Source: a virus. Taken from it: a stretch of DNA of 21,714 bases. The notes under the pieces are model-generated. The model ran no database searches. It saw only the letters and a program-made list of their open reading frames with translations, and had not been told where the DNA came from. Shown here in pieces: positions 7,698 through 13,890 of the stretch (position 1 is its first letter; each line of letters starts with the position of its first letter). Made by a program: the position numbers and the translations under genes. The DNA lies in IMG/VR virus record IMGVR_UViG_3300029309_000011, positions 60,804 through 82,517 of that record; one strand, 5' to 3'.

Positions 7698-8471
7698 TTA
7701 GTAGTTGTACTGTTGAGTTAAAGCTTGACCAGCTTGCTGGGCAGCTGTAGTTCCCAAGTTTCTTGTAGCATCAGCCATCCCTAGAGTCAATGCTGCATTA
7801 GTTGCAATATTTTGAGCAATACCTCTTGAAGCCATGCTTCTAGCAAAGTCATCTTTCTTAGCCTGCTCAGAAAACTTACGTAATGTAGGTAGAACAATGT
7901 TTGTTGCATCTCTTAAAGATTGAGCATCTTTTTGAGTTCTTAATCTTCTACCAGCATCTAAACCAAGTGGGCTAACAACATCAAGAGGATAACCAGTTGG
8001 ACCTACATTTCCATATGGTCCCATCCCTGGTGGTAAAGGAACTCCTCCCATACCTTCATTACCAATCGTTCCATATCCTGCTAATCCAAGAGCTCCACTA
8101 GCAACATTCTTAGTTGGTCCACCTAAAACATTAGCTGCTGATCCTCCAGCAAGGGCACCTAATCCTAATGGAATTCCAGCTTGAGCCACACCCTGTAATG
8201 CTGCTATATTTCCTGGAGTTAAACCTGCTTTTGTTCCTGCAGAAAATATTCCTTTAAGTGCTGGTTTTGTTGCCATTCCAGCTGCAGAGCCTAAACCTAA
8301 AGTACCTATAGCTCCTAATCCGCCACCAACTACAGCTCCTCCTAAATCTCCTCTCATTAATGAAGGGAGTGCACCTGAAGTAATACCAGCTGCTCTAAGA
8401 AGGAAAGGTAATTTAGCTGCACCTACTTTAGCCAATGGTGCCAGAAACATACCTGCTAACGGAATTCCCAT
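7698..8471 (-). CDS. Gly/Ala-rich, membrane-active-looking virion protein
   Basis: The 257-residue product has an N-terminal hydrophobic segment (MGIPLAGMFLAPLAKVG), then long Gly/Ala/Leu-rich stretches with GxxxG-like spacing (VVGGGLGAIGTLGLGSAAG, about 47-65, and LGLGALAGGSAANVLGG, about 101-117), a Pro/Gly-rich hinge (about 138-165) and a helical, more polar C-terminus. Such sequences occur in ejected or pore-forming virion proteins and in holins. The length and the neighbours favour a virion protein over a holin; this is inference. A weak Shine-Dalgarno AAGAGA precedes the ATG. Confidence 0.65.
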   Translation of the reverse strand: MGIPLAGMFLAPLAKVGAAKLPFLLRAAGITSGALPSLMRGDLGGAVVGGGLGAIGTLGLGSAAGMATKPALKGIFSAGTKAGLTPGNIAALQGVAQAGIPLGLGALAGGSAANVLGGPTKNVASGALGLAGYGTIGNEGMGGVPLPPGMGPYGNVGPTGYPLDVVSPLGLDAGRRLRTQKDAQSLRDATNIVLPTLRKFSEQAKKDDFARSMASRGIAQNIATNAALTLGMADATRNLGTTAAQQAGQALTQQYNY

Positions 8472-8509
8472 TTTCTCTTTTATAAAATTCTTATTAGCAA
8501 TATTCTAAA

Positions 8510-8734
8510 TTAACTATTCTTTGCCTTTAGTTCTTTTTTTGCTTCTCTCATATATTCATATAAAACGTCCATATTTAACATCAAAATACCATCGATTTCT
8601 ACAACAGCCTCTGGAATAATTTCTTGTACCTGTTGAGCAGAAAAACCTGCCCTTAACTTTTGTTCTGGATCAAGTTCTTTTTTATATCTAAACTGTATAG
8701 GTTGTAATTTTTTTAATTTCTCAAGAGCACTCAT
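8510..8734 (-). CDS. Peptidase_S74-like chaperone segment (C-terminal part)
   Basis: The 74-residue product matches the second half of the intramolecular chaperone domain found at the end of phage tail spikes and fibres. The parts are SALEKLKKLQPIQFRYK, then RAGFSAQQVQEIIPEAVV, then GILMLNMDVLYEYMREAKKEL, following the family pattern of aLekL..l.P..f.y, GfiAQeVqe.iPe.v and l.mn...L. The first half, with DIRLK, is in the upstream overlapping gene in another frame. The 14-base overlap (8721-8734) means the products either associate as two chains or are joined by a +1 frameshift. No separate Shine-Dalgarno site is clear, so expression probably depends on the upstream gene. Confidence 0.65.
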   Translation of the reverse strand: MSALEKLKKLQPIQFRYKKELDPEQKLRAGFSAQQVQEIIPEAVVEIDGILMLNMDVLYEYMREAKKELKAKNS

Positions 8735-9350
8735 TTAAATCTTTTACAAAGAAAGCACATTCTGATAATACGTCATTTACCTCTGATTTTTGTAAGAGAG
8801 TAATATCCTCTTTTAATCTGATATCACAGAGAAATCCGCCTAACACTCCTCCAACTATTCCTCCTACTCCTGGGAAAAGTGCATTACCAAGTACTGAACC
8901 AGCCATTCTGCCAACACTACTCTTAGCTTGTCTTGCTTCGGCTGCTTTTTGTATTTCTTGTTGATTTTTTAGGGCTATTGCTTCATTCACAGCATTATTA
9001 TTTCCTCTCCGAATAGAAAGGTTAGGTCCAACTTGAGAAAATCCAGAATCACCTCCTTTTCCCAAACCAGAAACAAAATCAAAAAATCTTTCTTGCGAAC
9101 TTTTTTCTACTGGTCTGTATGTTTTGTAGGGATCTTCATCTGTAAACATTTTTTTAAGTGCTTCGTTTTGTGTAAATCCTCTATCTATAAATTTATCTAA
9201 AAATGATTTCTCTTTTCCTGGAGGAGAATAAATATCACCAAAATCTGGCATATTTTCAACATAATCTTTTGCTTTTGGACCGGTAAAAAATGGTGAAGGA
9301 CTTTTTCTCTCCTGTAATAGTCCAAAAAAGCTAGGCATCGAATCTGTCAT
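8721..9350 (-). CDS. Virion-type protein ending in a CDIRLK motif
   Basis: The 209-residue product begins MTDSMPSFFGLLQERKSPSP and then has FFTGP (21-25), shared with the 159-residue gene nearby. A charged middle is followed by a Gly-zipper-like segment (NALFPGVGGIVGGVLGGFL, about 155-173) and then CDIRLKEDITLL, the start of a Peptidase_S74-type motif with Cys where self-cleaving members have Ser. It stops 30 residues later at DLNECS, where the next gene continues the domain in the +1 frame. A good Shine-Dalgarno site (AAGGAT) precedes the ATG. It may be a membrane-contacting virion protein; its exact role is unknown. Confidence 0.65.
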   Translation of the reverse strand: MTDSMPSFFGLLQERKSPSPFFTGPKAKDYVENMPDFGDIYSPPGKEKSFLDKFIDRGFTQNEALKKMFTDEDPYKTYRPVEKSSQERFFDFVSGLGKGGDSGFSQVGPNLSIRRGNNNAVNEAIALKNQQEIQKAAEARQAKSSVGRMAGSVLGNALFPGVGGIVGGVLGGFLCDIRLKEDITLLQKSEVNDVLSECAFFVKDLNECS

Positions 9351-9382
9351 AAAATTATCCTTTTTTATAAATTATAAAATCC

Positions 9383-9928
9383 CTACGCACGAAGTCCTGT
9401 TCCATATAACCCTCTTCCAAATATACCTACCTCATCTAAAATACTTTTTTCAAAGGCTCTATCTCCCATACCACCATATAAAGATCCCGGATATTGTGCT
9501 CCTGGAACTCTAGACTCAGCTCTTGCTTGTACCAGCATCATGTCATGCATAAACTTCTGATTCTGTAATTGCTGCTGCTGTAAAAGAGCCTGCATTTCAG
9601 CATTTCCTAGTCCAGAAGTCATGGGTTGACTATATTCAGATTGTTGATCCATCATATTAGCTGCTGCAAAACCTGTTCCTATCACTGCTGCTTGACCAGC
9701 TAATTTGCCTACCTGCGGAACTACAGAACTAGGATTATTTCTAAGTAATCTTGGAACTTCTTTTCCAACTTTTCCTGCTAATTCTGGAGCAAACCTTTGG
9801 ACTCCATAATTCAAAGCAGCTGTTGCAGCATCCTGTCCTACCTTTCCACCAATATCTAAAGCTTTATCTAAATATCCACCAAGCTGACTTCCAGCAGTTC
9901 TTAAAAAACTTTTTGCTATTTGATTCAT
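9383..9928 (-). CDS. Hypothetical virion-type protein (181 residues)
   Basis: I do not recognise it. The N-terminal 90 residues are small-residue-rich and amphipathic (GGYLDKALDIGGKVGQDAAT, then VGKLAGQAAVIGTGFAAANM at about 72-91, mildly hydrophobic). A Gln-rich helix follows (ALLQQQQLQNQKFMHDMM, about 114-131), then a Gly/Tyr-rich C-terminus. It starts two bases after the stop of the upstream gene without a Shine-Dalgarno site, so translational coupling is likely. Composition resembles the neighbouring Gly/Ala-rich protein, suggesting a set of internal or ejected virion proteins. Confidence 0.65.
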   Translation of the reverse strand: MNQIAKSFLRTAGSQLGGYLDKALDIGGKVGQDAATAALNYGVQRFAPELAGKVGKEVPRLLRNNPSSVVPQVGKLAGQAAVIGTGFAAANMMDQQSEYSQPMTSGLGNAEMQALLQQQQLQNQKFMHDMMLVQARAESRVPGAQYPGSLYGGMGDRAFEKSILDEVGIFGRGLYGTGLRA

Positions 9929-9930
9929 AA

Positions 9931-10410
9931 TTACACTGCCACCGAGTTGCTTGGGAATTTACCAGCTACATTTGGATCTGAGTACCCATTTCCACTTGCT
10001 GCTGGAGAGGATACTAAACCAGTTGGAGCCATACTATCCTGTGTTATTAGTCTATCAGCCTCAACTAATCCTCGACCTCCAGCTGTGTCAGCTCCAAAGT
10101 AAGGATCATATTTAGACATCCATACATCAACTCTTTGGGAAATACTAGGATCTTGGAAGGTGTTACCACCAAATTGTGCTTTAAAATTATAATCTGCATT
10201 CGCAGTTTCAGCTGAAGTATCTGGAAACTCCTGATAAAATTGATCACTTCTAACATTTTCGTTAAATTTTCCACGAAATGGATCAGGGTCATTAACATTA
10301 TATCTTGGCTTTGATGGACCTGTAAAGAATTGAGCAACAGGTTTATTCTCTCTATAAGCCTTATCTTGCGGTGAAGTTAATCTTCTATTTAGGTTAGTAA
10401 CAACGACCAT
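9931..10410 (-). CDS. Hypothetical virion-type protein (159 residues) with FFTGP motif
   Basis: I do not recognise it. The N-terminus is basic (MVVVTNLNRRLTSPQDKAYR) and leads to PVAQFFTGPSKPRYNVNDPD (24-43), whose FFTGP core recurs in the 209-residue protein. The rest is polar, aromatic and Asp/Asn-rich (AQFGGNTFQDP, SKYDPYFGADTAGG) without membrane segments, ending SNSVAV. It looks like a soluble, partly disordered virion component. The gene starts three bases after the stop of the 62-residue gene, with no Shine-Dalgarno site. Confidence 0.6.
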   Translation of the reverse strand: MVVVTNLNRRLTSPQDKAYRENKPVAQFFTGPSKPRYNVNDPDPFRGKFNENVRSDQFYQEFPDTSAETANADYNFKAQFGGNTFQDPSISQRVDVWMSKYDPYFGADTAGGRGLVEADRLITQDSMAPTGLVSSPAASGNGYSDPNVAGKFPSNSVAV

Positions 10411-10413
10411 AGT

Positions 10414-10602
10414 TTAAGATTTAAATAGTGCTTTCTCTAATTGTGCAACAAGTAAATCATCAACCTCATTTCCAGTTTTAGCTGCAGCCTTTTTTAAAAT
10501 AGAAACTACAAACTTTTTTATCACTTCATCAAGGTCTTCAGGTATGTTATCAACAGCTTTGTTGATAATGTTAATTGCAATTGGGAGTAAAAATTTAGTC
10601 AT
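10414..10602 (-). CDS. Small helical protein (62 residues), unknown
   Basis: I do not recognise it. Beginning MTKFLLPIAINIINKAVDN, it has an amphipathic, mildly hydrophobic first helix and then a charged helical part (EDLDEVIKKFVVSILKKAA, VDDLLVAQLEKALF). The first helix is too short and too polar for a sure membrane anchor, so I do not call a holin. No Shine-Dalgarno site; the leader AACGAACAAACAATTATG resembles the leader of the AbrB-like gene at 3824. It lies between the first and second large structural-type genes. Confidence 0.55.
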   Translation of the reverse strand: MTKFLLPIAINIINKAVDNIPEDLDEVIKKFVVSILKKAAAKTGNEVDDLLVAQLEKALFKS

Positions 10603-10636
10603 AATTGTTTGTTCGTTAAGTCTAATTTAGCAAAGG

Positions 10637-12118
10637 TCACATTATGATATCACCGAGATCAGCCTGACCTTGCACTATTCTTGCTTTTGGAGAAAGAAAT
10701 TCGAAAATTTCGCCTGCTTTTCTTTTTTTACCTGGTTTTGCTTCCTCCATTCCTCTATCCATATATGTATCAAAAGTGCTCGCATCTAATGACCCTTGAA
10801 TGATATCTTCTGCTCTGGGAGCTACACCAAAACCATAAGTGGTGGCTTTTGTTGGTGACTGATCAATTGGTCTATTTGCCAAAACAAAACCTACTTGAGA
10901 ATCACCATTGGTTGCTGGAATTCGTGTAATACCTAATGACTGATTACCTCTTTGACCTCTGACTATATCTGATCTAGCTCCCTCTACAAATTGAGCCATA
11001 AAATTATCTCTTGCCATTCTTTTTTTAGCAGTTTTCTCTTTAAGTCTCATACGTGCAGCATCTCTTTCTTCTTGTGGTATTCCTGCTTGTATAGCTTCAA
11101 ATGTTGATTGATCTTTTCCTGCTAATACATTAGGACTCCTTCCAACTTGCATTTCACTTGGTGTAGGAGCTTCATTGACAATTTGATCAATAACATTTTT
11201 ATTTCTTTCCATAGCATCTAACTTTCGCATCTCTCGATGAAAATTATTTATATCTCTAGTTTGTTTATTTACAATTCCAGGAAGATTATTATCATCTTCG
11301 CCACCAACAATATCAGGATGATCTAATAATGGTGAGCTATCTCCAATACGTGGTTCAGCACTTATTCTTTCCCCTATTGCCCCTAGTAATGCTTGATCAA
11401 GTCCTTTTTGTGACATAAATTTGTTTAAATCATTTTTACCTAATGCTGAGCCCTCCATGCCAGATCTCATTTGACTTTCTACCTGTACTGGGTCGGTAAA
11501 TCCACTGGGTCTGCTATCTTGAAACTCACTGAGAACCTCTGCAACATTTGGATTTTCATCTACTACCTGTGATCCCTGTTCAATCTTTCTGTTAACAATA
11601 TTTGATGAAGTTTGATTTGGTACAAAATCTTGACCATAATAGTCCGCAGTCGTTCCATCTATTAAAGATTGGTAATAATCAGGCAAAGCTTGACTTAAGT
11701 CAATTTTTTGTACCCCAGAATTTGCCATTCTTGCTAAATCTTTTCTGCCCTCCATCTCTATAGACTTTCTTTTTGTTTTTTCCTGTTCTATCTGTAATTC
11801 TTCAGAAGCTTGAACTGGATCACTAGTGGTAGCAGCCTCAGACTTAGTTTTATCCGACTGATTTCTTAATTGTTCTTGTATTCTTGCTTGTTCTGCCATA
11901 CTTTCAGCAACCATTGGTGCTCCTATAGCCATAACAGCACTTTTCCCAATATTTTTTACTAAATTTCCTGTTTTTTCTAATAAATTTGGTTTTCTTGCAA
12001 AATTTTTGGTAAATTCAAATACTTCAGGAGCCATTTGCATGCGAGACATAGCATCAGAAGGCATTGGAGTACCAGTCATCCGGGAATATAGTTCAAAATC
12101 TCGTGGCGAAACAGGCAT
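10637..12118 (-). CDS. Large virion-type protein (493 residues), first gene of the structural unit
   Basis: I do not recognise a named family. The protein begins MPVSPRDFELYSRMTG and is hydrophilic throughout, with a short hydrophobic patch near residues 60-70 (AVMAIGAPMVAES). It has a charged coiled-coil-like stretch (about 73-130), an Asn/Asp-rich middle and a second basic helical region (about 345-375, RMRLKEKTAKKRMARDN). It ends in an ordered-looking tail (SPKARIVQGQADLGDIIM). It is the first minus-strand gene after the divergent regulatory region and has no Shine-Dalgarno site. A structural or ejected virion protein is inferred from size, composition and neighbours. Confidence 0.65.
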   Translation of the reverse strand: MPVSPRDFELYSRMTGTPMPSDAMSRMQMAPEVFEFTKNFARKPNLLEKTGNLVKNIGKSAVMAIGAPMVAESMAEQARIQEQLRNQSDKTKSEAATTSDPVQASEELQIEQEKTKRKSIEMEGRKDLARMANSGVQKIDLSQALPDYYQSLIDGTTADYYGQDFVPNQTSSNIVNRKIEQGSQVVDENPNVAEVLSEFQDSRPSGFTDPVQVESQMRSGMEGSALGKNDLNKFMSQKGLDQALLGAIGERISAEPRIGDSSPLLDHPDIVGGEDDNNLPGIVNKQTRDINNFHREMRKLDAMERNKNVIDQIVNEAPTPSEMQVGRSPNVLAGKDQSTFEAIQAGIPQEERDAARMRLKEKTAKKRMARDNFMAQFVEGARSDIVRGQRGNQSLGITRIPATNGDSQVGFVLANRPIDQSPTKATTYGFGVAPRAEDIIQGSLDASTFDTYMDRGMEEAKPGKKRKAGEIFEFLSPKARIVQGQADLGDIIM

Positions 12119-12203
12119 TATTAAAAATCAAAGCATTTATAGACATAATTTTAAGTTCTATACATTCGCCCCCTAGAACGCCTTAAAAACCCTTAAATTT
12201 GGG

Positions 12204-12233
12204 AAAAAAAAATTGGGGGTGTCAGGCCCGCCC
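12204..12233 (-). terminator. Leader terminator or attenuator ahead of the structural genes
   Basis: On the minus strand GGGCGGGCCTGACACCCCC (12233-12215) can fold as a GC-rich stem with one bulge, followed by AA and nine T residues (12212-12204). This is terminator-like and lies about 86 bases before the start codon at 12118, between any upstream promoter and the first structural gene. It may act as an attenuator or an antitermination target. The stem is only five paired bases plus a bulge, so strength is uncertain. Confidence 0.45.
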
Positions 12234-12250
12234 TTAACAAAATGTTGCAT

Positions 12251-12630
12251 TGTAACAAAAAAAAGAATATATAGGGGGCATTGTTACAGTATGTGACTAG
12301 GTATTGACAGGTCCGATGGAGATTATTACAGGATTATTACATTTATCGAGCTAAATATTACAAAATAGAGCAACTTTGTAAACTTTTTGCAATTTTAAAA
12401 TTTTATTTAAGTTACATTCTGTAATTTTCCCCACAAAGAAGCGAATTTCTAACAAAATGTAAAGTTTTTCCTGGTTTTGTAACGATTTTGCCCAAAATAT
12501 TGACATTTTACCCTCTTTTTATCCCTTTTTTATGAAAAATTGTAAAGAATCTCGGCCTTGCGGCCTTATATTCTGTGGAAAACTTTTGTGCAAAACTAAA
12601 TTTATTCTCTTTTTTATTAGATTTATTACA
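12251..12630. repeat. Cluster of TGTAA/TTACA motifs
   Basis: The motif TGTAA, or its complement TTACA, starts at 12251, 12284, 12326, 12337, 12358, 12377, 12412, 12420, 12458, 12478, 12541 and 12626. Several spacings (11, 21, 42, 63) are near multiples of a DNA turn. For DNA of this composition I would expect about two in this length. This could be a set of binding sites for a phage regulator or replication initiator. Confidence 0.5.
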
Positions 12631-12644
12631 CTTATTAATTTTAG

Positions 12645-12673
12645 TTGCACTTAAATAAGTGATCGTTTATTAT
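12645..12673 (+). promoter_or_regulatory. Sigma70-like early promoter with operator palindrome
   Basis: TTGCAC (12645-12650) and TATTAT (12668-12673) are separated by 17 bases, a good sigma70-type spacing, and lie about 60 bases before the first plus-strand gene. Between the boxes CACTTAAATAAGTG (12648-12661) is a perfect palindrome overlapping the -35 box, a natural place for a repressor. A second inverted repeat, GAGTTTTTAAAACTC (12683-12697), lies where transcription would begin and could be an operator or a 5' hairpin. Confidence 0.65.
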
Positions 12674-12729
12674 ATTTATATAGAGTTTTTAAAACTCAAT
12701 TCATCCTATTTATTAGAGGACTTTAAACA

Positions 12730-13608
12730 ATGGCTACAAAGCATACTGAAAGCATGAAAGCTTTTCAAAACAAATATAATTTAAGTTTTCAAAACTTCTT
12801 TACTTTCACTAATCCAAAAATCGAGAAAAATAACAAGATTGAAGAAATCCCAACCGCTTGCTTAATGCTAATGAATACGCCAAAAGCCTGTCCAGCAGCA
12901 GGATCTTGCCGATCTGTCTGCTTGATTACATCGGGGAATCCTATTTACAAGGATGGGAAAATGAAATGCAGATTAAGGAGAAATAATGCATTTATGCAGG
13001 ATTATCAAATGTTTTTAAGATACTTAGTTATTAATTGTTTTAAACATTATTTCAAAAATAAGAATGCTTCAAAAGTGGCTTTCAGAATGAATGGGGTTTC
13101 AGATTATCCTTTCGAGTCAATTAGTGTTCAATTGACTCAAGAAGATACAGATTACATTCAAAAAGCTTTTAACATCTACATAGAGCCTATTAGGTATGGT
13201 TCAGTGATTGAAGCGGTTCAAAAGGGTTTAGATTTAGATAATAATCAAGTACTTAGAAACTTTGTTCAATTCTATGATTATACGAAAAGGATTGATAGAG
13301 ACTTTAAAAAAGCTAATGAATTAAATTATCATTTAACTTTGTCTCATGGTTCAAAGTTTGATACATTCTCAAAAGCTGTTGAAGAGGGTTTAAATTATGC
13401 AGCAGCTTTTAATCTTAAGAAGTCTCAACCATTACCAAAGACTTTTAACTATCAAGGTAAGGAGCTAATAGTCGTCGATGGCGATGTCAGTGATTGCAGA
13501 TTCCTAGATTTAAATAATGATACTCATATCATAGGTTTAAGATTTAAAATTGTAGAGAATAAAGACAACGCTAAAAAATTAGAATTCTGCATTGATACAC
13601 GCTCTTAA
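12730..13608 (+). CDS. Gp88-like protein, first gene of the early unit
   Basis: The 292-residue product resembles the phage Gp88 family named after a mycobacteriophage protein of unknown function. The visible marks are a cysteine cluster CPAAGSCRSVC (54-64), basic RLRRNN (81-86), RMNGVSDYPFES (119-130), FYDYTKR (181-187), and a C-terminal GDVSDCRFLD (251-260) followed by IIGLRFKIV. The spaced cysteines suggest metal or iron-sulphur binding, which is inference. The start has a Shine-Dalgarno AGAGGA at about 9 bases. As the first gene after the main plus-strand promoter it is likely made early and in quantity. A long hairpin follows it. The biochemical role is not known to me. Confidence 0.7.
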   Translation: MATKHTESMKAFQNKYNLSFQNFFTFTNPKIEKNNKIEEIPTACLMLMNTPKACPAAGSCRSVCLITSGNPIYKDGKMKCRLRRNNAFMQDYQMFLRYLVINCFKHYFKNKNASKVAFRMNGVSDYPFESISVQLTQEDTDYIQKAFNIYIEPIRYGSVIEAVQKGLDLDNNQVLRNFVQFYDYTKRIDRDFKKANELNYHLTLSHGSKFDTFSKAVEEGLNYAAAFNLKKSQPLPKTFNYQGKELIVVDGDVSDCRFLDLNNDTHIIGLRFKIVENKDNAKKLEFCIDTRS

Positions 13609-13620
13609 AACTTTAATAAA

Positions 13621-13671
13621 CCTCGCTTAATGCCTTTATACCTTTACTAGTATTTAAGGCATTCTGAGAGG
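13621..13671 (+). terminator. Long hairpin after the Gp88-like gene
   Basis: AATGCCTT (13629-13636) and AAGGCATT (13656-13663) are perfect 8-base inverted arms, and CCTC (13621-13624) can pair with GAGG (13668-13671) outside them across a small internal loop. There is no immediate T-run; a T-rich stretch comes about 30 bases later. It could be a partial terminator, an RNA processing site or a stabiliser that separates the high-level first gene from the rest. The other bases of 13609-13711 hold no gene. Confidence 0.45.
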
Positions 13672-13689
13672 CTTTTAAAGCTATCTCAA

Positions 13690-13714
13690 TTAAAATTATT
13701 TTTTATTTATTATG
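13690..13714 (+). repeat. T-rich leader, copy 1 of a 25-base direct repeat
   Basis: Positions 13690-13714 and 13866-13890 are identical over all 25 bases, each ending in the ATG start codon of a gene. The segment is A/T-only before the G of ATG (ATTATTTTTTATTTATTATG at its 3' end) and contains no Shine-Dalgarno sequence. It may be a U-rich, ribosomal protein S1-type translation enhancer copied together with a start codon; that function is inferred. Confidence 0.7.
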
Positions 13715-13855
13715 GAAACTAAAACAACTAAAGAATTAATCTTTGAATATGTTCATGATCATTACAAACATTTTAATTTTTATCCTAATGACGTTGAAAT
13801 AAATAATATTGTTTACTCATATAAGGAATATTGGAAAATATTAGATCAAGATTAA
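13712..13855 (+). CDS. Tiny hypothetical protein (47 residues)
   Basis: An ATG at 13712 opens a 47-codon frame beginning METKTTKELIFEYVHDHYK and ending SYKEYWKILDQD. I do not recognise it. It is acidic/aromatic and helical, with no membrane segment. Support for it being real comes from the leader: the 25 bases up to and including its ATG are identical to those of the next gene, and the two genes follow each other with only 32 bases between. There is no Shine-Dalgarno site. Confidence 0.6.
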   Translation: METKTTKELIFEYVHDHYKHFNFYPNDVEINNIVYSYKEYWKILDQD

Positions 13856-13865
13856 ACTTTAAAAT

Positions 13866-13890
13866 TTAAAATTATTTTTTATTTATTATG
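13866..13890 (+). repeat. T-rich leader, copy 2 of the 25-base direct repeat
   Basis: This is the second exact copy of the leader at 13690-13714, again ending with an ATG. Exact identity in non-coding DNA next to two unrelated coding sequences suggests duplication with selection on the leader, or a recent copy event. Confidence 0.7.

Larger units (their letters stand above)
12119..12729. other. Divergent non-coding regulatory region
   Basis: The 611 bases hold no convincing gene on either strand. They separate the minus-strand structural unit from the plus-strand early unit. Visible parts, left to right: a dyad GTTCTA (12155-12160) / TAGAAC (12174-12179); a minus-strand terminator-like hairpin; twelve TGTAA/TTACA motifs; a short GC-rich block with CGGCCTT repeated at 12553 and 12561 in otherwise AT-rich DNA; and a plus-strand promoter with palindromes. 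TAGGGGGC occurs once on each strand (minus strand within 12168-12176, plus strand about 12271-12279). A role in early/late switching is likely, and a role in replication is possible. Confidence 0.7.

Noticed and set aside
10065-10337. 90-codon minus-strand frame inside the 159-residue gene
   Set aside because: It overlaps a better frame entirely, has Ile/Leu/Met-rich composition typical of an AT-rich shifted frame, and lacks a ribosome-binding site. It does not carry recognisable motifs, unlike the nested frame in the methyltransferase gene.
10414-10602. The 62-residue protein as a holin
   Set aside because: The only hydrophobic stretch is short and amphipathic and the rest is charged; no second membrane segment or lysis neighbour.
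12541-12600. tRNA or other structured RNA near the GC block
   Set aside because: Only a 4-base GGCC hairpin is present; no cloverleaf arms or T-loop sequence can be found.
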